64,000 nt of DNA from Suilimivivens sp964614185 (GTDB lineage Bacteria > Bacillota > Clostridia > Lachnospirales > Lachnospiraceae), in NCBI GenBank assembly GCA_964614185.1, contig CAZTKJ010000009.1, forward strand, positions 1-64,000. The letters run 5' to 3'. The notes beneath the pieces are model-generated. The model saw only the letters and a list, made by a program, of their open reading frames with translations, was not told the DNA's origin and did no database searches. Below, piece by piece: positions 25,530 to 34,729 of the stretch (position 1 is its first letter; each line of letters starts with the position of its first letter). Made by a program: the position numbers and the translations under genes.

Positions 25530-26971
25530 CACTCTTTCTCTTCAGCAGGCTTTTTCTTGGTTTCATCTTCCTCATCTTCATCCTCGGCATCCAAATTCAC
25601 TTCCTTATCAGGAGGCGTGTTTGCATTGCCTCCAAATAACTCCTGCTGCCGCTTGAAATTCTCATCTGCCTGTTTCTGTACCTCTTCAATCTCAAAATCA
25701 GGATCTTCCACGAAAGGCAACAGTTTGAGTAGTGTTTTCTTAGAAACAACATCTTTCAGGTTGATCACGATATTTGCAAGCTCCTGAAGGTTTTTAGGAA
25801 GGGATCTGCTAAAGGATGAAACAATGGAGCCAGCCTCCAATGCTATTGCCTTCATTCCAAGGAAATTGCAGTATAGCCGGATTCTCTTACGGTTTCCCTT
25901 CTTGTAATATCTCTCCTTTATCTTGGTGAGCATTTCAAGCCCCAGCAGTTTCAGCTCCAATGCCACCCCCGAGGTATTTCCTGCAAAGCTCTCATCCGTA
26001 AAATTCGGAACATGAGAAAATGTGTATATATCCTCTTTGATTGCCTTCCTGAGCACTTCAACTCCATTTTCATCCATTTGCCGTGAGAGGTATTCTGCTT
26101 TTGCATCCAGCGGCAACTCCAAGAGTTTTTCCTCTTGCAGCTTCTTGTATGCCTCTTTGGTATCATCATCATCATCTACAAGCAGTGCTCCATATAATGC
26201 CAGTATGGCATCAATAAACTGCTCTTTATCGTTTATCCGGTCACTCATGAGAGTGTTATACGCATCAATTAGAGGAATTTGGAGCTCAAAATCACCAATG
26301 CCCTCTTTATTATTCAGATACTCAATGATGGGAACCTCGCCAAAGTGATGATTCTCCGGCTCCTCGGTTACTGTCTGTTGTATTTCTGTGTTATTCTCAA
26401 TGTTTAGTGTGTATTTGAGATTTTCAGTTACAACCACGGCAACCCAATAACTCTTATTGTTTGCATCATCCTTTTTCTGATAGTAATAGACTCCGGCCAG
26501 CTCATTCTCTTCAATGGTATCATCATATATCATAAAGGTATTGAATGGAGATATGTTTTTGGATGTGGGTGTGCTCTTTCCTTCCTTGGCATACACATAC
26601 TCATATGCAATTCCAATAATAGAGGCATCCAAAGCATTCTCTGCATCCACATCATCAATATTGGCCTCATCAAACGCTGTCAGGAGCGGATCAATATTAG
26701 CCTTTCCTGTGTTGGAGTATGTGATGGGGTTCCCCATGAAATACCCAGTTGCTGTGTCGGATATATCTTTTGCATGATTGCATACCACTTTATTATTGGG
26801 AGTCCCCTCTTCCCGTGTTCTATTTAGAATATTATGTTTTCCCTCATAATACTCTTGGCATTTGATCTTTTTAGCTATCATGGCAGAGTGTTTATTGATG
26901 AGCCTCAGGATGATGTTTTTATCTAAATTACACTCATCCCATTTCTCTGCCGGGTATGTAAATTTATACAT
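25529..26971 (-). CDS. Portal protein (SPP1 gp6-like)
   Basis: 480 residues. Opening helices are followed by KIKCQEYYEGKHNILNRTRE and NKVVCNHAKDISDTATGYFMGNP, hallmarks of the SPP1 portal family. The C-terminus is acidic then Lys-rich (NLDAEDEDEEDETKKKPAEE), a normal disordered tail. It forms the dodecameric DNA gate, and follows terL by 9 nt. Confidence 0.92.
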   Translation of the reverse strand: MYKFTYPAEKWDECNLDKNIILRLINKHSAMIAKKIKCQEYYEGKHNILNRTREEGTPNNKVVCNHAKDISDTATGYFMGNPITYSNTGKANIDPLLTAFDEANIDDVDAENALDASIIGIAYEYVYAKEGKSTPTSKNISPFNTFMIYDDTIEENELAGVYYYQKKDDANNKSYWVAVVVTENLKYTLNIENNTEIQQTVTEEPENHHFGEVPIIEYLNNKEGIGDFELQIPLIDAYNTLMSDRINDKEQFIDAILALYGALLVDDDDDTKEAYKKLQEEKLLELPLDAKAEYLSRQMDENGVEVLRKAIKEDIYTFSHVPNFTDESFAGNTSGVALELKLLGLEMLTKIKERYYKKGNRKRIRLYCNFLGMKAIALEAGSIVSSFSRSLPKNLQELANIVINLKDVVSKKTLLKLLPFVEDPDFEIEEVQKQADENFKRQQELFGGNANTPPDKEVNLDAEDEDEEDETKKKPAEEKE

Positions 26972-26980
26972 CTGTACCTC

Positions 26981-28252
26981 CTATGAACCTACAACCTTGG
27001 CTCTATTTCTGATTTTTGCCTTTCTCATTGTCATGTCATCCTCTAACCCATAACGCACGGCATCAATGCTGTGATTGTTTTTGTCTGGGTAGCCACCTTT
27101 GAAATTGCCGTTTTTATCTTTCTCCAACTCATACGAATTAAACTCCCGGGCCGCATTAGGGCATCTTACTGGATCAATAATAATCTCATCCAAATCATCT
27201 GCAAGGAAAGCAATGCCATGGTCTACGGATCCGGGACCCTTCTTTGCTCCTATCACACGGAGACCAAGCTCATTGAATGTATCAATACTTCTTGGCTCTT
27301 CACTGTCTGCTTTAATAATCTTATTTTCTGGATTGAGTATTTTAATATACTCTACAGCTTTTGAACTCCGGAGGTTAGTTTGATATATCTCTCCGAAAAT
27401 ATAAAGCCGTCTCTGCTTTTTATTCAGATGCATTCTCTCATAAGCTAACGGATCCGCCGCAAAGCCAAAATCAAGGCCTTGCCGAATTTTATCAAATACT
27501 GCAATCTCCTCATCTGTGATTTTTCGGATGACAACATTATCAAATACTTTGCCGCCGTTCCCAATGGCTTCTCCAAGGTACTCATGTCGGTATATAAGTA
27601 TTTTTCTCTTTCTGAGTTCCTCTGCTTCAATGAAGAATTGCTCTCCCAACCACTCCCTTGGCATTGTTAAGTATGTGGAGTGACTGCAGAGAGTATCAGC
27701 TCTCTCTTCGAGTACATCCTGATTTACCCATGAGTTTAGACTCTTTGGTGGATTCCATGTGTAGAAAACTACATATTTATCACCGCCACGCATAAGGGAT
27801 TGGTTTATTTTTCTTTCATCCTCATCTCCGGAAAATTCAGCACGCTCCTCATACCAAATATATTTGAAATAGCCTTTTCTCAATTTTATGGATTTACTTT
27901 TGTTTGGATCATCACACCCTCTAAAAACAACCCTCTGCCCGGTTGGCTTATAGGTAAGCCGCATAGGAGAATATGTAACCTTCCATAAATGAGCAACTTC
28001 TAACGCATCAATAGCCCAGAGAAGCTGTTCAAACACACTCTCTGCCAACGTGTCCTTTATCTTTCTGAAACAAGCAGCATTGGCATCAGGATCCTGCATC
28101 ATGCCATATATGATCTCCAATCCTACAAATGAAGACTTTCCGGATCCTCTACCTCCGTATAATTTATAATGAGTGTGCTTGCCTTCTAAAATATCCCAAT
28201 GGATAGAATAAAAATGCGGTGCAATCAGATCTTTCAGACTTACTTCTATCAA
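26981..28252 (-). CDS. terL: Terminase large subunit (PBSX/SPP1 type)
   Basis: 423 residues. ATPase: Walker A YGGRGSGKSSF near residue 34, Walker B around FKYIWYEERAEF. Nuclease half: DFGFAADPLAYERMHLN, KADSEEPRSIDTFNELG and DKNNHSIDAVRYGLEDDM with the metal-binding Asp residues. It pumps and cuts the phage DNA at the portal. Overlaps terS by 4 nt. Confidence 0.94.
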   Translation of the reverse strand: MIEVSLKDLIAPHFYSIHWDILEGKHTHYKLYGGRGSGKSSFVGLEIIYGMMQDPDANAACFRKIKDTLAESVFEQLLWAIDALEVAHLWKVTYSPMRLTYKPTGQRVVFRGCDDPNKSKSIKLRKGYFKYIWYEERAEFSGDEDERKINQSLMRGGDKYVVFYTWNPPKSLNSWVNQDVLEERADTLCSHSTYLTMPREWLGEQFFIEAEELRKRKILIYRHEYLGEAIGNGGKVFDNVVIRKITDEEIAVFDKIRQGLDFGFAADPLAYERMHLNKKQRRLYIFGEIYQTNLRSSKAVEYIKILNPENKIIKADSEEPRSIDTFNELGLRVIGAKKGPGSVDHGIAFLADDLDEIIIDPVRCPNAAREFNSYELEKDKNGNFKGGYPDKNNHSIDAVRYGLEDDMTMRKAKIRNRAKVVGS

Positions 28253-28674
28253 TCTTCCGGCCTTGGAATGTCATTTATAATCGTGACAGGTTCCAGTTTC
28301 CCTTCTATCTCATGTTTATCTACAAACAACTTGTACCGCTTACCAAGCAACTCAGCCGCTTTCATTCTATCCTGTAATGACGGATCTAAATCAAAACTGT
28401 CTTTTACCTCACCTCTCATTGCTGATGTGAGAAACTTCAATACTTCATCTGCCTTAGCAATTCTCTGATCTTCCAGCTTCTGAAGCAGCGTATCTATATA
28501 TGCTTTTATGTAAACATTTGTCAACAACCTGCTCCCCTGCTGCCGGGCAGTCTTTTCAGAGTATCCAGCATCAATGGCAGCCTGTGTTGCATTCAGCGTA
28601 GCCACATAATACTCACAAAAAGCTATCTGCTGATCATTTAGGTTATTTTTAGCCTCCTCTATCGTCACTGCCAT
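28249..28674 (-). CDS. terS: Terminase small subunit
   Basis: 141 residues of the Terminase_2 family. The N-terminal HTH reads NATQAAIDAGYSEKTARQQG and is followed by RLLTNVYIKAYIDTLLQKLE. The C-terminus (EGKLEPVTIINDIPRPED) contacts the large subunit in relatives. It recognises the packaging site, which may lie in or near this gene. Overlaps the small upstream gene by 26 nt. Confidence 0.93.
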   Translation of the reverse strand: MAVTIEEAKNNLNDQQIAFCEYYVATLNATQAAIDAGYSEKTARQQGSRLLTNVYIKAYIDTLLQKLEDQRIAKADEVLKFLTSAMRGEVKDSFDLDPSLQDRMKAAELLGKRYKLFVDKHEIEGKLEPVTIINDIPRPED

Positions 28675-28891
28675 TCACCTCTTTCCACTTTTCAACCAAA
28701 TAAAGAAGGAGCTCCTTCTTGCTATAGAAGGGCTCCCCATCCTTTCTCTCATTCTCCTCGAAAAGAATATATTTGGTAATAATTCTCTTTTGTTCTGATG
28801 AGTAAAATTGTTTTGAGTTTATTTTATATATAATGCCTTTTGTTCTGAGCGCAAGCAGCACCTTATTTATATTTCTTTGAATATTATTCAT
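28649..28891 (-). CDS. Small phage protein upstream of the terminase
   Basis: 80 residues from the ATG at 28891, chosen because GAGGGG lies a few bases before it; the longer frame to 28939 runs through a terminator hairpin. Basic, with NIQRNINKVLLALRTKGIIY at the start and a helical C-terminus LLLYLVEKWKEV. Not recognised. First gene of the late operon. Confidence 0.7.
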   Translation of the reverse strand: MNNIQRNINKVLLALRTKGIIYKINSKQFYSSEQKRIITKYILFEENERKDGEPFYSKKELLLYLVEKWKEVNGSDDRGG

Positions 28892-28918
28892 ATTATCCCC
28901 TCTTTTTGCATTGCAAAA

Positions 28919-28946
28919 GGGCATCATGTTTACGATCATGATGCCC
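28919..28946 (-). terminator. Terminator between early and late regions
   Basis: GGGCATCATG pairs with CATGATGCCC (28946-28937 with 28928-28919, loop of 8), then TTTT on the minus strand. It stands just before the late genes and just after the RinA-like gene. Confidence 0.6.
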
Positions 28947-29004
28947 TGAGTGCTTGGGTAAAAATAGGTTATGGGGGTAATTTAACACATTTTCACTTGA
29001 TAAC

Positions 29005-29013
29005 AATATAACA
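29005..29013 (-). promoter_or_regulatory. Candidate late promoter (extended -10)
   Basis: Minus strand TGTTATATT (29013-29005): a TG dinucleotide one base before the hexamer TATATT, with no good -35. A promoter with a poor -35 next to a phage transcription activator gene suits activator-dependent late expression. It lies upstream of the hairpin at 28919-28946. Confidence 0.45.
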
Positions 29014-29134
29014 TATCCTAAAAGAGAATTGTGAGAAAGTTTATTTTTTTATTCATGAGCTTAAATAACTCTATTATTTTCTGATTATGTATGTGATGAT
29101 GCCTGCTGCCACAGGAAAGATATCCCTATAAATA

Positions 29135-29566
29135 TTATCCCTTGTGTTCTTGAAGGTACTTGGTAAGTATCTTCTCTGGATACGTTCTGTCACAATTCAT
29201 TTTTTCTGCTACTTCAGCCCATGAAAGCCCCTCCTCGTATCTGAGACTTATTATTCTTCTAATCCTACTATCCTTAATACCCTTTATATATTTTGAAATT
29301 TTATATTCAGCATTTACCGCCTGCTGCCTCCTGCGAAGTAGAAGTACCTCGTTCTCTGTCAACATCTTTCTCTGTTTCCTGCTTTCTTTCTGATCTACCC
29401 CTGTAATTGTTTTGCTAGTATAGCAATATGGAAACTCCTTCATGGATGCATGCACCTTATCTGTAACTTTTCCAACTCTCTGTTCCTGTAAATGCTCCAC
29501 TTTTTTGTCTAATTCTTCAATCTCTTTTCTCAGATCCAATAACTGTCCCAGCTCTTCCTTTGTCAC
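29135..29566 (-). CDS. RinA/sigma-like phage late transcription regulator
   Basis: 143 residues. The C-terminal part (RRIISLRYEEGLSWAEVAEK followed by MNCDRTYPEKILTKYLQEH) is a sigma-70 region-4-like HTH. The N-terminus is a coiled coil (LRKEIEELDKKVEHLQEQR). This architecture belongs to the RinA/ArpU/DUF1492 group, which switches on terminase and morphogenesis genes. It is encoded just upstream of the late promoter region. GTG start behind GGGGGAT. Confidence 0.78.
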   Translation of the reverse strand: MTKEELGQLLDLRKEIEELDKKVEHLQEQRVGKVTDKVHASMKEFPYCYTSKTITGVDQKESRKQRKMLTENEVLLLRRRQQAVNAEYKISKYIKGIKDSRIRRIISLRYEEGLSWAEVAEKMNCDRTYPEKILTKYLQEHKG

Positions 29567-29760
29567 TTTTATCCCCCTTTCAGTTCTAATAAAATCCGGA
29601 TTTGTTTAATAAATTTAGCAAATAATTTTTATTTTCCTATGTTTTGATTTCAATAAGCGTTCGTATCATTTGTTTTCATCCTTTCGTCTTTTCTGTTTTT
29701 CTCTGTAATATTCAATCTTGTCATGTCTTGTAATTCTCCTATTTTTATTCTTATACCTCC
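29567..29760. other. Spacer between the RinA-like gene and the nuclease-like gene
   Basis: No supported gene. On the minus strand a 24-codon frame starts at an ATG near 29712, but without a convincing ribosome site. Another frame reads RYKNKNRRITRHDKIEYYRE without a start codon and may be a decayed small phage gene. Confidence 0.35.
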
Positions 29761-30258
29761 CTAATGTCCACTTCTAATCATACAGAAGAGTAATTCTGTC
29801 ATTGACCTTCTTCGTAACTGAGGCTGCGACTGTCTCATTGTGCAAAGTTTCCAATCTATATCTGCTGATAGCTCCGTAGGATTTTCAAATTCATCATGCT
29901 TATCTGCATTAAGCGGTATTGGAACTAAAGCACCTACGCCATGTGGAATATCAAATGCAATCGCTTTATATGTATCCATAGGCATTACAAAGTAATTCTT
30001 TTCCCCTATAAAGTTCCTGCCGAAACCACTCTCAAAATCAGCCTTGCAGCTCTTAATTTCGTAACAAGTAAACATTCCTTTTTCGATACCGCTTATGCCA
30101 ACAACTCCAGCCGGTTCAAACTGCATAAAATCAACTCGTTTTACATCTGTTGTTCCATAGTCAATGCTGACTTCGCTCGCCCAATACTTGCCTATTCCGT
30201 TTAATTTCTCTCTTATCAATAAATCGCCAAGGAATTTAGTTGTTTCTTTTCGGTTCAT
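29761..30258 (-). CDS. Phage protein with a possible PD-(D/E)XK nuclease core
   Basis: 165 residues. The segment VDFMQFEPAGVVGISGIEKG followed by FTCYEIKSCKADFESGFGRN has the Asp...E-x-K spacing of restriction-like nucleases (MmcB-like). The C-terminal 20 residues are basic. Common in early regions of Firmicute siphophages; the biochemical role is not known to me. Overlaps the LexA-like gene by 4 nt (ATGA). Confidence 0.62.
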   Translation of the reverse strand: MNRKETTKFLGDLLIREKLNGIGKYWASEVSIDYGTTDVKRVDFMQFEPAGVVGISGIEKGMFTCYEIKSCKADFESGFGRNFIGEKNYFVMPMDTYKAIAFDIPHGVGALVPIPLNADKHDEFENPTELSADIDWKLCTMRQSQPQLRRRSMTELLFCMIRSGH

Positions 30259-30518
30259 GCTTCCATCTCCGCCACCTTTACAAATTTATATCCCGGAACC
30301 CTTAAGGCTCTGGAAGAGCATTCTTTACTGTCACTTTCCAGCTCTCCCTTCGCTATCATCTTTGTGATATGGCTATGAATTATTGATGTGCTCCTGATTC
30401 CTGTGATATCACAGATCTCTCTATATGTGGGTGGATATCCATGCTCTTCTATGTAGCCGGTTATACAGTCCATGATTTTCTTCCTGGTAGTGATTCCCTG
30501 TTCATGTGTTGTTTTCAA
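30255..30518 (-). CDS. LexA-type DNA-binding domain protein
   Basis: 87 residues from a TTG at 30518, chosen because GAGGAGG lies 6 nt before it; the frame to 30593 lies within the upstream gene. TTRKKIMDCITGYIEEHGYP followed by PTYREICDITGIRSTSIIHS is the winged HTH of LexA. There is no C-terminal S24 peptidase part, so it cannot self-cleave. Could compete with host LexA or control early genes. TTGA overlap with the previous stop. Confidence 0.78.
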   Translation of the reverse strand: MKTTHEQGITTRKKIMDCITGYIEEHGYPPTYREICDITGIRSTSIIHSHITKMIAKGELESDSKECSSRALRVPGYKFVKVAEMEA

Positions 30519-30817
30519 TTTACTGCCTCCTCTGAATACATATTGTTGATGTCTATTTCTGCAATTCCATATCCCAAAGCCTGAAGCTGGCACAGCCTGT
30601 GCCGGTTAGCCTCCGCCGGAGTAATTCCGTGCTTTTTGGCATATTTTTCAAGATAGGATCTGTACCGTGCAACATCATCCAGATAGGCACACCTGCTGCC
30701 GGTCAGTCTGTGATACTCCTCCAGTGCTTCAATGGGTATGTCCATGCCATAGTCTATTGCTATCTCCACAGCATTGATCAGGCCCTGCTGTCTTTTTGTC
30801 AGTTCTTCCACTTCCAT
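30515..30817 (-). CDS. Small phage protein of unknown function
   Basis: 100 residues, predicted helical, with TKRQQGLINAVEIAIDYGMD at the start and AKKHGITPAEANRHRLCQLQ in the second half. AGGAGG touches the first ATG; the GTG two codons later has better spacing and may be the true start. No recognised motif. Co-translated with the genes on both sides in the early operon. Confidence 0.65.
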   Translation of the reverse strand: MEVEELTKRQQGLINAVEIAIDYGMDIPIEALEEYHRLTGSRCAYLDDVARYRSYLEKYAKKHGITPAEANRHRLCQLQALGYGIAEIDINNMYSEEAVN

Positions 30818-30822
30818 ACCTC

Positions 30823-31239
30823 CTATCTTGGTACGTAATAATCTGTTACATCAAACCATGTCTTCCCTTTTATCATGACTTTGTATGTTTTTGGCCGGAA
30901 CTTCTTAGCGTATGTCCGCATCCTTGGTATTAAAAAGGATTCATCCGGCGCCGGTGTCTTGTCAGGTATCAGTCCTGCTGCCTTGAGTTCCCTGTATACT
31001 GTGCTGTATACACGTCCGAACTTTTCCGCTATCTCGTTACAGTTCATGCCCTGCTTCCGAAGTATCTTATACTGCTCTATCTCTTCCGCTGGTATTGCAG
31101 GCTTTGTATGTATATCATATTTTTTCATCAGATTAGTGATGGTGCTGCAGGATACACCCAGTTCCACTGCCATTTCTGCCTGTGTCATTCCGGATGCTTT
31201 AAGCGCCGTCAGTTTTTCCTTTGTTACTGGTTTTCTCAT
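30823..31239 (-). CDS. Protein with two helix-turn-helix motifs
   Basis: 138 residues. First HTH: KASGMTQAEMAVELGVSCST; second: RKQGMNCNEIAEKFGRVYST. Both match the Hin/resolvase-like homeodomain fold used in transposase and DNA-anchor proteins. The C-terminal 40 residues are basic (MRTYAKKFRPKTYKVMIKGK). Probably binds DNA as an early regulator or replication accessory. Overlaps the upstream gene by 4 nt. Confidence 0.72.
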   Translation of the reverse strand: MRKPVTKEKLTALKASGMTQAEMAVELGVSCSTITNLMKKYDIHTKPAIPAEEIEQYKILRKQGMNCNEIAEKFGRVYSTVYRELKAAGLIPDKTPAPDESFLIPRMRTYAKKFRPKTYKVMIKGKTWFDVTDYYVPR

Positions 31240-32552
31240 TCTGCACCGCCTTCCTTTTTATCTGTAGAATGCATCCACAGGTCCTTCAGCTCTTCCAGTC
31301 CTTCTCTTACAACGTCAAGGTATTCCATAGCATTTTTATAATCATTCAGGCTGGCAGCATCATATATTGATTCCGTGTTTTTCTTCAGCGCTTCAAGAAG
31401 ATACTTCCTCTTTTTTTCATCTGTCATTTCCTGCATCAATGGCGGAGTATTGGGAAGGGCCGGAGTTTCTGTTTCATCCGGCATAACGCCGCTGTAGTCT
31501 TCAATACTTTTTTGTGAATAATCAGTATCTGATGCCGGCTGCTTTTCTTCTGTCTTCCCCTCTTCCGGCTCTCCCTGTTTTTCCTCTTCTGCCGGCTGTT
31601 CTTTGGCAGGCTGTTTTTCCCGGGGTTCTTCCTTTTTCTTTTCCCTGGGATCTGCTTTTATGACCCTGCTCTGCTTCCTCTGCATGGCTTTTGGTTGCAC
31701 CGGTGCAACTTCCGGTTTTTTAGGTTCTTCCTTTGCAGGGAGATCCTCTCCATACACTTCTTTCCATGATTCTTCTGGCAGAAGTTCCGGTTTCATGATC
31801 CCCCTTAACGCTTCATATGCCTGCTGCCATGTGTAGATCTCCTTCTCTCCGGTCCTGATATTGGTGACCGGTATCTCTTCCTTTGATTCCCGGAAGAATA
31901 TCATCAGTTTTCCTATCCCCTGTATCCTTACGGAATACATATTCTCGCCGGCAGGGGCAAGTATGTCTTTTAACCGGGTCTGCCAGCCATCATCTGATAC
32001 ACATGCATGAAGCTGTATATACAGTTCCGGATGGTCATGCCCGATCTGGTGCATCACCTTACAGATATTGGAATCCATCAGCGCCTGCTGCCGGTCCTGC
32101 CCCTCAAGCATTACTTCTATGTCCGTGATCTTCTTTTCCGCGTCTATCTCTTCTTTGATCTCCTGTATCTCCGCCTTGGAATAATCAGCTGAAAGTTCTT
32201 CCTTTACCGCATCCGGCAGAAGGAGCATCAGTGCAAGCTTGGCATATCCGAAATCACAGTATCTTTCCCTAAGCATGTCCGAATAACCGCCCACTGAAAA
32301 CTGGTCATTGATATTGATGAACCTTGATACCTGGGATTTATCCAGGTTATATTCCGCATAGGCAAACTCATTGACGCTGCCATATCCGGATTCCTTAAGG
32401 ATATCCGTGTCCCTTGCCACCTTAAGGAGGTAGCCTATCCTTACAAAGCTCTCTGCCGATCTCTGAAGCTCATTGTCTACCGCTGTCTTATATTCCTGAT
32501 AAGACCTGTACTCATTGTTTATGCCCATTACTACACCTGTTACTTTTTCCAT
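31236..32552 (-). CDS. ParB-HTH-like (DUF3102-like) phage/ICE protein
   Basis: 438 residues. The N-terminal 160 residues contain YNLDKSQVSRFININDQFS and FGYAKLALMLLLPDAVKEEL followed by SKAEIQEIKEEIDAE, which resemble the KorB/ParB helix-turn-helix core. Next is a beta-rich centre, then a low-complexity Pro/Glu/Lys region (about 270-350) and a helical C-terminus. The gene itself carries one copy of the 16-bp palindrome (31694-31709), read as VAPVQ. A DNA-binding role in partition or replication is inferred. Start at 32552: GGAGG with 7 nt, overlapping the PcfJ stop by one base. Confidence 0.68.
   Translation of the reverse strand: MEKVTGVVMGINNEYRSYQEYKTAVDNELQRSAESFVRIGYLLKVARDTDILKESGYGSVNEFAYAEYNLDKSQVSRFININDQFSVGGYSDMLRERYCDFGYAKLALMLLLPDAVKEELSADYSKAEIQEIKEEIDAEKKITDIEVMLEGQDRQQALMDSNICKVMHQIGHDHPELYIQLHACVSDDGWQTRLKDILAPAGENMYSVRIQGIGKLMIFFRESKEEIPVTNIRTGEKEIYTWQQAYEALRGIMKPELLPEESWKEVYGEDLPAKEEPKKPEVAPVQPKAMQRKQSRVIKADPREKKKEEPREKQPAKEQPAEEEKQGEPEEGKTEEKQPASDTDYSQKSIEDYSGVMPDETETPALPNTPPLMQEMTDEKKRKYLLEALKKNTESIYDAASLNDYKNAMEYLDVVREGLEELKDLWMHSTDKKEGGAE
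31694..31709. repeat. 16-bp palindrome, copy 2
   Basis: GTTGCACCGGTGCAAC inside the ParB-HTH-like gene, encoding VAPVQ. Confidence 0.9.
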
Positions 32553-34729
32553 CACATTGCCTCCATAAAATCTTCTTCCAGCACATCTGCCAGCAGTTTA
32601 CCTGCCAGCTTTCCATGCCATACCCTGTTTCCGTCTTTTCTCAGTTTTGCATATTCCTGCTGCCTTGCCTGGTCTGCTTTTATGCCAAGCTCCTTCTCTT
32701 CTTCTGTCATTCTCTTCTGAAATTCTTTCTGCCATTTTTTCAGGAATTTTACTGCTTCTTCAAAATCCTTATTCTGATTGTCCCCTGTTGTCCTTTTCTG
32801 TCTGATGTTGCCGGAAGGTTCCACCTCCAGCGTGTACCATGGCATATCTTCATGTTCTGTTTTCCGCAAGAAGAACAGGTATGTTTCATCCCTCTGCATC
32901 CGGTCAAAATAAAAATCACAGGTATGCACACAATGCTGCAGCGCCGTTCCTTCCCTTACGATATCAATGATCCCTTTAGGTGCCAAGACTGAAAATTTCC
33001 CATCTGAATATTCAAACTTTTGAAGCTTCGGCACAATGCTGTTTACCTTTGGCCACTTCTTTTCTAATTTTTTTGCTTCTTCTTCCATTTTTCCACTCTG
33101 CAGGATCAGTATTACTTCCTGATGTGCTGCAGCCAGATCTTTGGGCTTCCAGATCATGTCGCTTTTTACATTCAGCTTTGCTTTTTTTGCCATATTGAGA
33201 TAATCACTCCATGTATCTTTCATCCCTGCCATGCTCTTGCCGGTTATGGCGCTCTGTTTTTTCAGGTAATTCCAGATCTTCACATAACTCAGCGGTAACG
33301 GAAGAAAGCCGAAAACTCCGGTTTCAAATCTGCTGTTCCCGAAGTCTTTTATCATTTCATCAGGCCATATCCTGTTTACCCTTTTTTCATACTGATACCA
33401 TTTTAAATGGGCAGTCTTTCCGTCAATTGCTTTCAGACGCTTCAGTCTCGCCTTATCGATTTTCAGCATTTTGGCCAGTTCTGTTTCTTTCTCATTTAGA
33501 AGATGGCTGTCATATCTTATCTTCATCAGATCCTCTGCCAGGTTAAACATCCCTATCCTTGCCAGTTTTTCAATTACAGGGTTCCCCTTTTCTATCTCCA
33601 GATAATTTGCAATACCGGTAGGAAGCGTTTCCCACAGATCAACCGCGCTGTTTTTTAATACTGTCTTTTTTAGACCTGACAGGTTTCTTTTATACAGTTT
33701 TACTGTTATCCGGTTATAATAGCTGGTGATAGTCGGTACATAACCCTTGTCATTGATCCATCTGCGAAACTTATTTTTATATAATCCGTAAAAGTATCTC
33801 TTTACCGTTCCGTTCTCCATGAGCAGGATTCTTTCATTTTCTTCCATATAGCTTCTAGGTCTTCTGTGATCTGTGTTTCTGTACCTCTGGCATCCGGTAA
33901 AACTGCGGATCACTGCTCCGCCCCTGATCTTCTGTATGATCTGTCCTGTATATTCATTTGTTTCCAGTGTCTGGATCTTGGATATGACCTTGTATTTTGC
34001 TTTTTTTCCACATCTGCTGCATCTTGCGGAAGTGTTGTGTTTCGGGTTTTTAACCGGCACAATGTGCCTGCAGTAAGAACAGAATCCCTCTCCTGCTCCT
34101 TTCCTTTGATACTGGTAAAAAATATAATGCTCTGCCGGTCCTTCTTTTTCCAGCCATCCCCTGAATGACGGCGGAAGTTCCGGAATAAGCTTCATATCCC
34201 TGTCCCATGGCATCTGCTCCTTCTCCTCAGCCTCTTTGATCTTCCTTTCCCTTGTCCGGCGCTGCCATTCTATTAATCCGAATAGCCCCTTTTCCTTTAC
34301 AGAGAGCATCCTCTGGATAATAGCCATTCCTTCCGGATTCTGCCATATCTTTTTTTCCATTCCGTAATACCGATACTGCCACACCTTGTCATAAAGACTC
34401 CCCAAATTGTCAGCCATGGCGCTGCTCCACTTCTGTTCCCTTCCCCCTATCAGGATCCTTGTGATATATTCGTTTCCCTCCGGATTGCAGTAGATCTCAT
34501 ATGTCGGAGTCATCTCTCCTTCTGCCACTCTTTGCGGCAGAAAAATACATATCATGAGATATTTTCCCCTTGTCTGGCATCTGACCAGAAAGTCATACAC
34601 TGTATTTCTAATATATAAATCTCCAAATTTTGACCTGTATGTCGTTTTCTTTTGGTTGTTCTTTGAAAGCTCAATCATTTTTCTTGTGGCATTGATCCGC
34701 TTCAGTTTTCTTAGCTCCTGCTTCTGCAT
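32552..34729 (-). CDS. PcfJ-like protein
   Basis: 725 residues. A zinc ribbon near residue 220-250 (FCSYCRHIVPVKN, then ARCSRCGKKAKYKV) and the C-terminal PcfJ domain (GTALQHCVHTCDFYFDRMQR, YLFFLRKTEHEDMPWYTLEV, GDNQNK) are seen. PcfJ proteins occur on conjugative plasmids such as pCF10, on ICEs and in phages; molecular role unsettled. The ATG at 34729 is used because GGGGAG lies 9 nt before it. Overlaps the upstream gene by 19 nt. Confidence 0.82.
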   Translation of the reverse strand: MQKQELRKLKRINATRKMIELSKNNQKKTTYRSKFGDLYIRNTVYDFLVRCQTRGKYLMICIFLPQRVAEGEMTPTYEIYCNPEGNEYITRILIGGREQKWSSAMADNLGSLYDKVWQYRYYGMEKKIWQNPEGMAIIQRMLSVKEKGLFGLIEWQRRTRERKIKEAEEKEQMPWDRDMKLIPELPPSFRGWLEKEGPAEHYIFYQYQRKGAGEGFCSYCRHIVPVKNPKHNTSARCSRCGKKAKYKVISKIQTLETNEYTGQIIQKIRGGAVIRSFTGCQRYRNTDHRRPRSYMEENERILLMENGTVKRYFYGLYKNKFRRWINDKGYVPTITSYYNRITVKLYKRNLSGLKKTVLKNSAVDLWETLPTGIANYLEIEKGNPVIEKLARIGMFNLAEDLMKIRYDSHLLNEKETELAKMLKIDKARLKRLKAIDGKTAHLKWYQYEKRVNRIWPDEMIKDFGNSRFETGVFGFLPLPLSYVKIWNYLKKQSAITGKSMAGMKDTWSDYLNMAKKAKLNVKSDMIWKPKDLAAAHQEVILILQSGKMEEEAKKLEKKWPKVNSIVPKLQKFEYSDGKFSVLAPKGIIDIVREGTALQHCVHTCDFYFDRMQRDETYLFFLRKTEHEDMPWYTLEVEPSGNIRQKRTTGDNQNKDFEEAVKFLKKWQKEFQKRMTEEEKELGIKADQARQQEYAKLRKDGNRVWHGKLAGKLLADVLEEDFMEAM

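Noticed and set aside
30255..30593. LexA-like protein as the prophage's own cleavable repressor
   Set aside because: It lacks the S24 peptidase half, and the XRE gene with divergent operators is the better repressor candidate.
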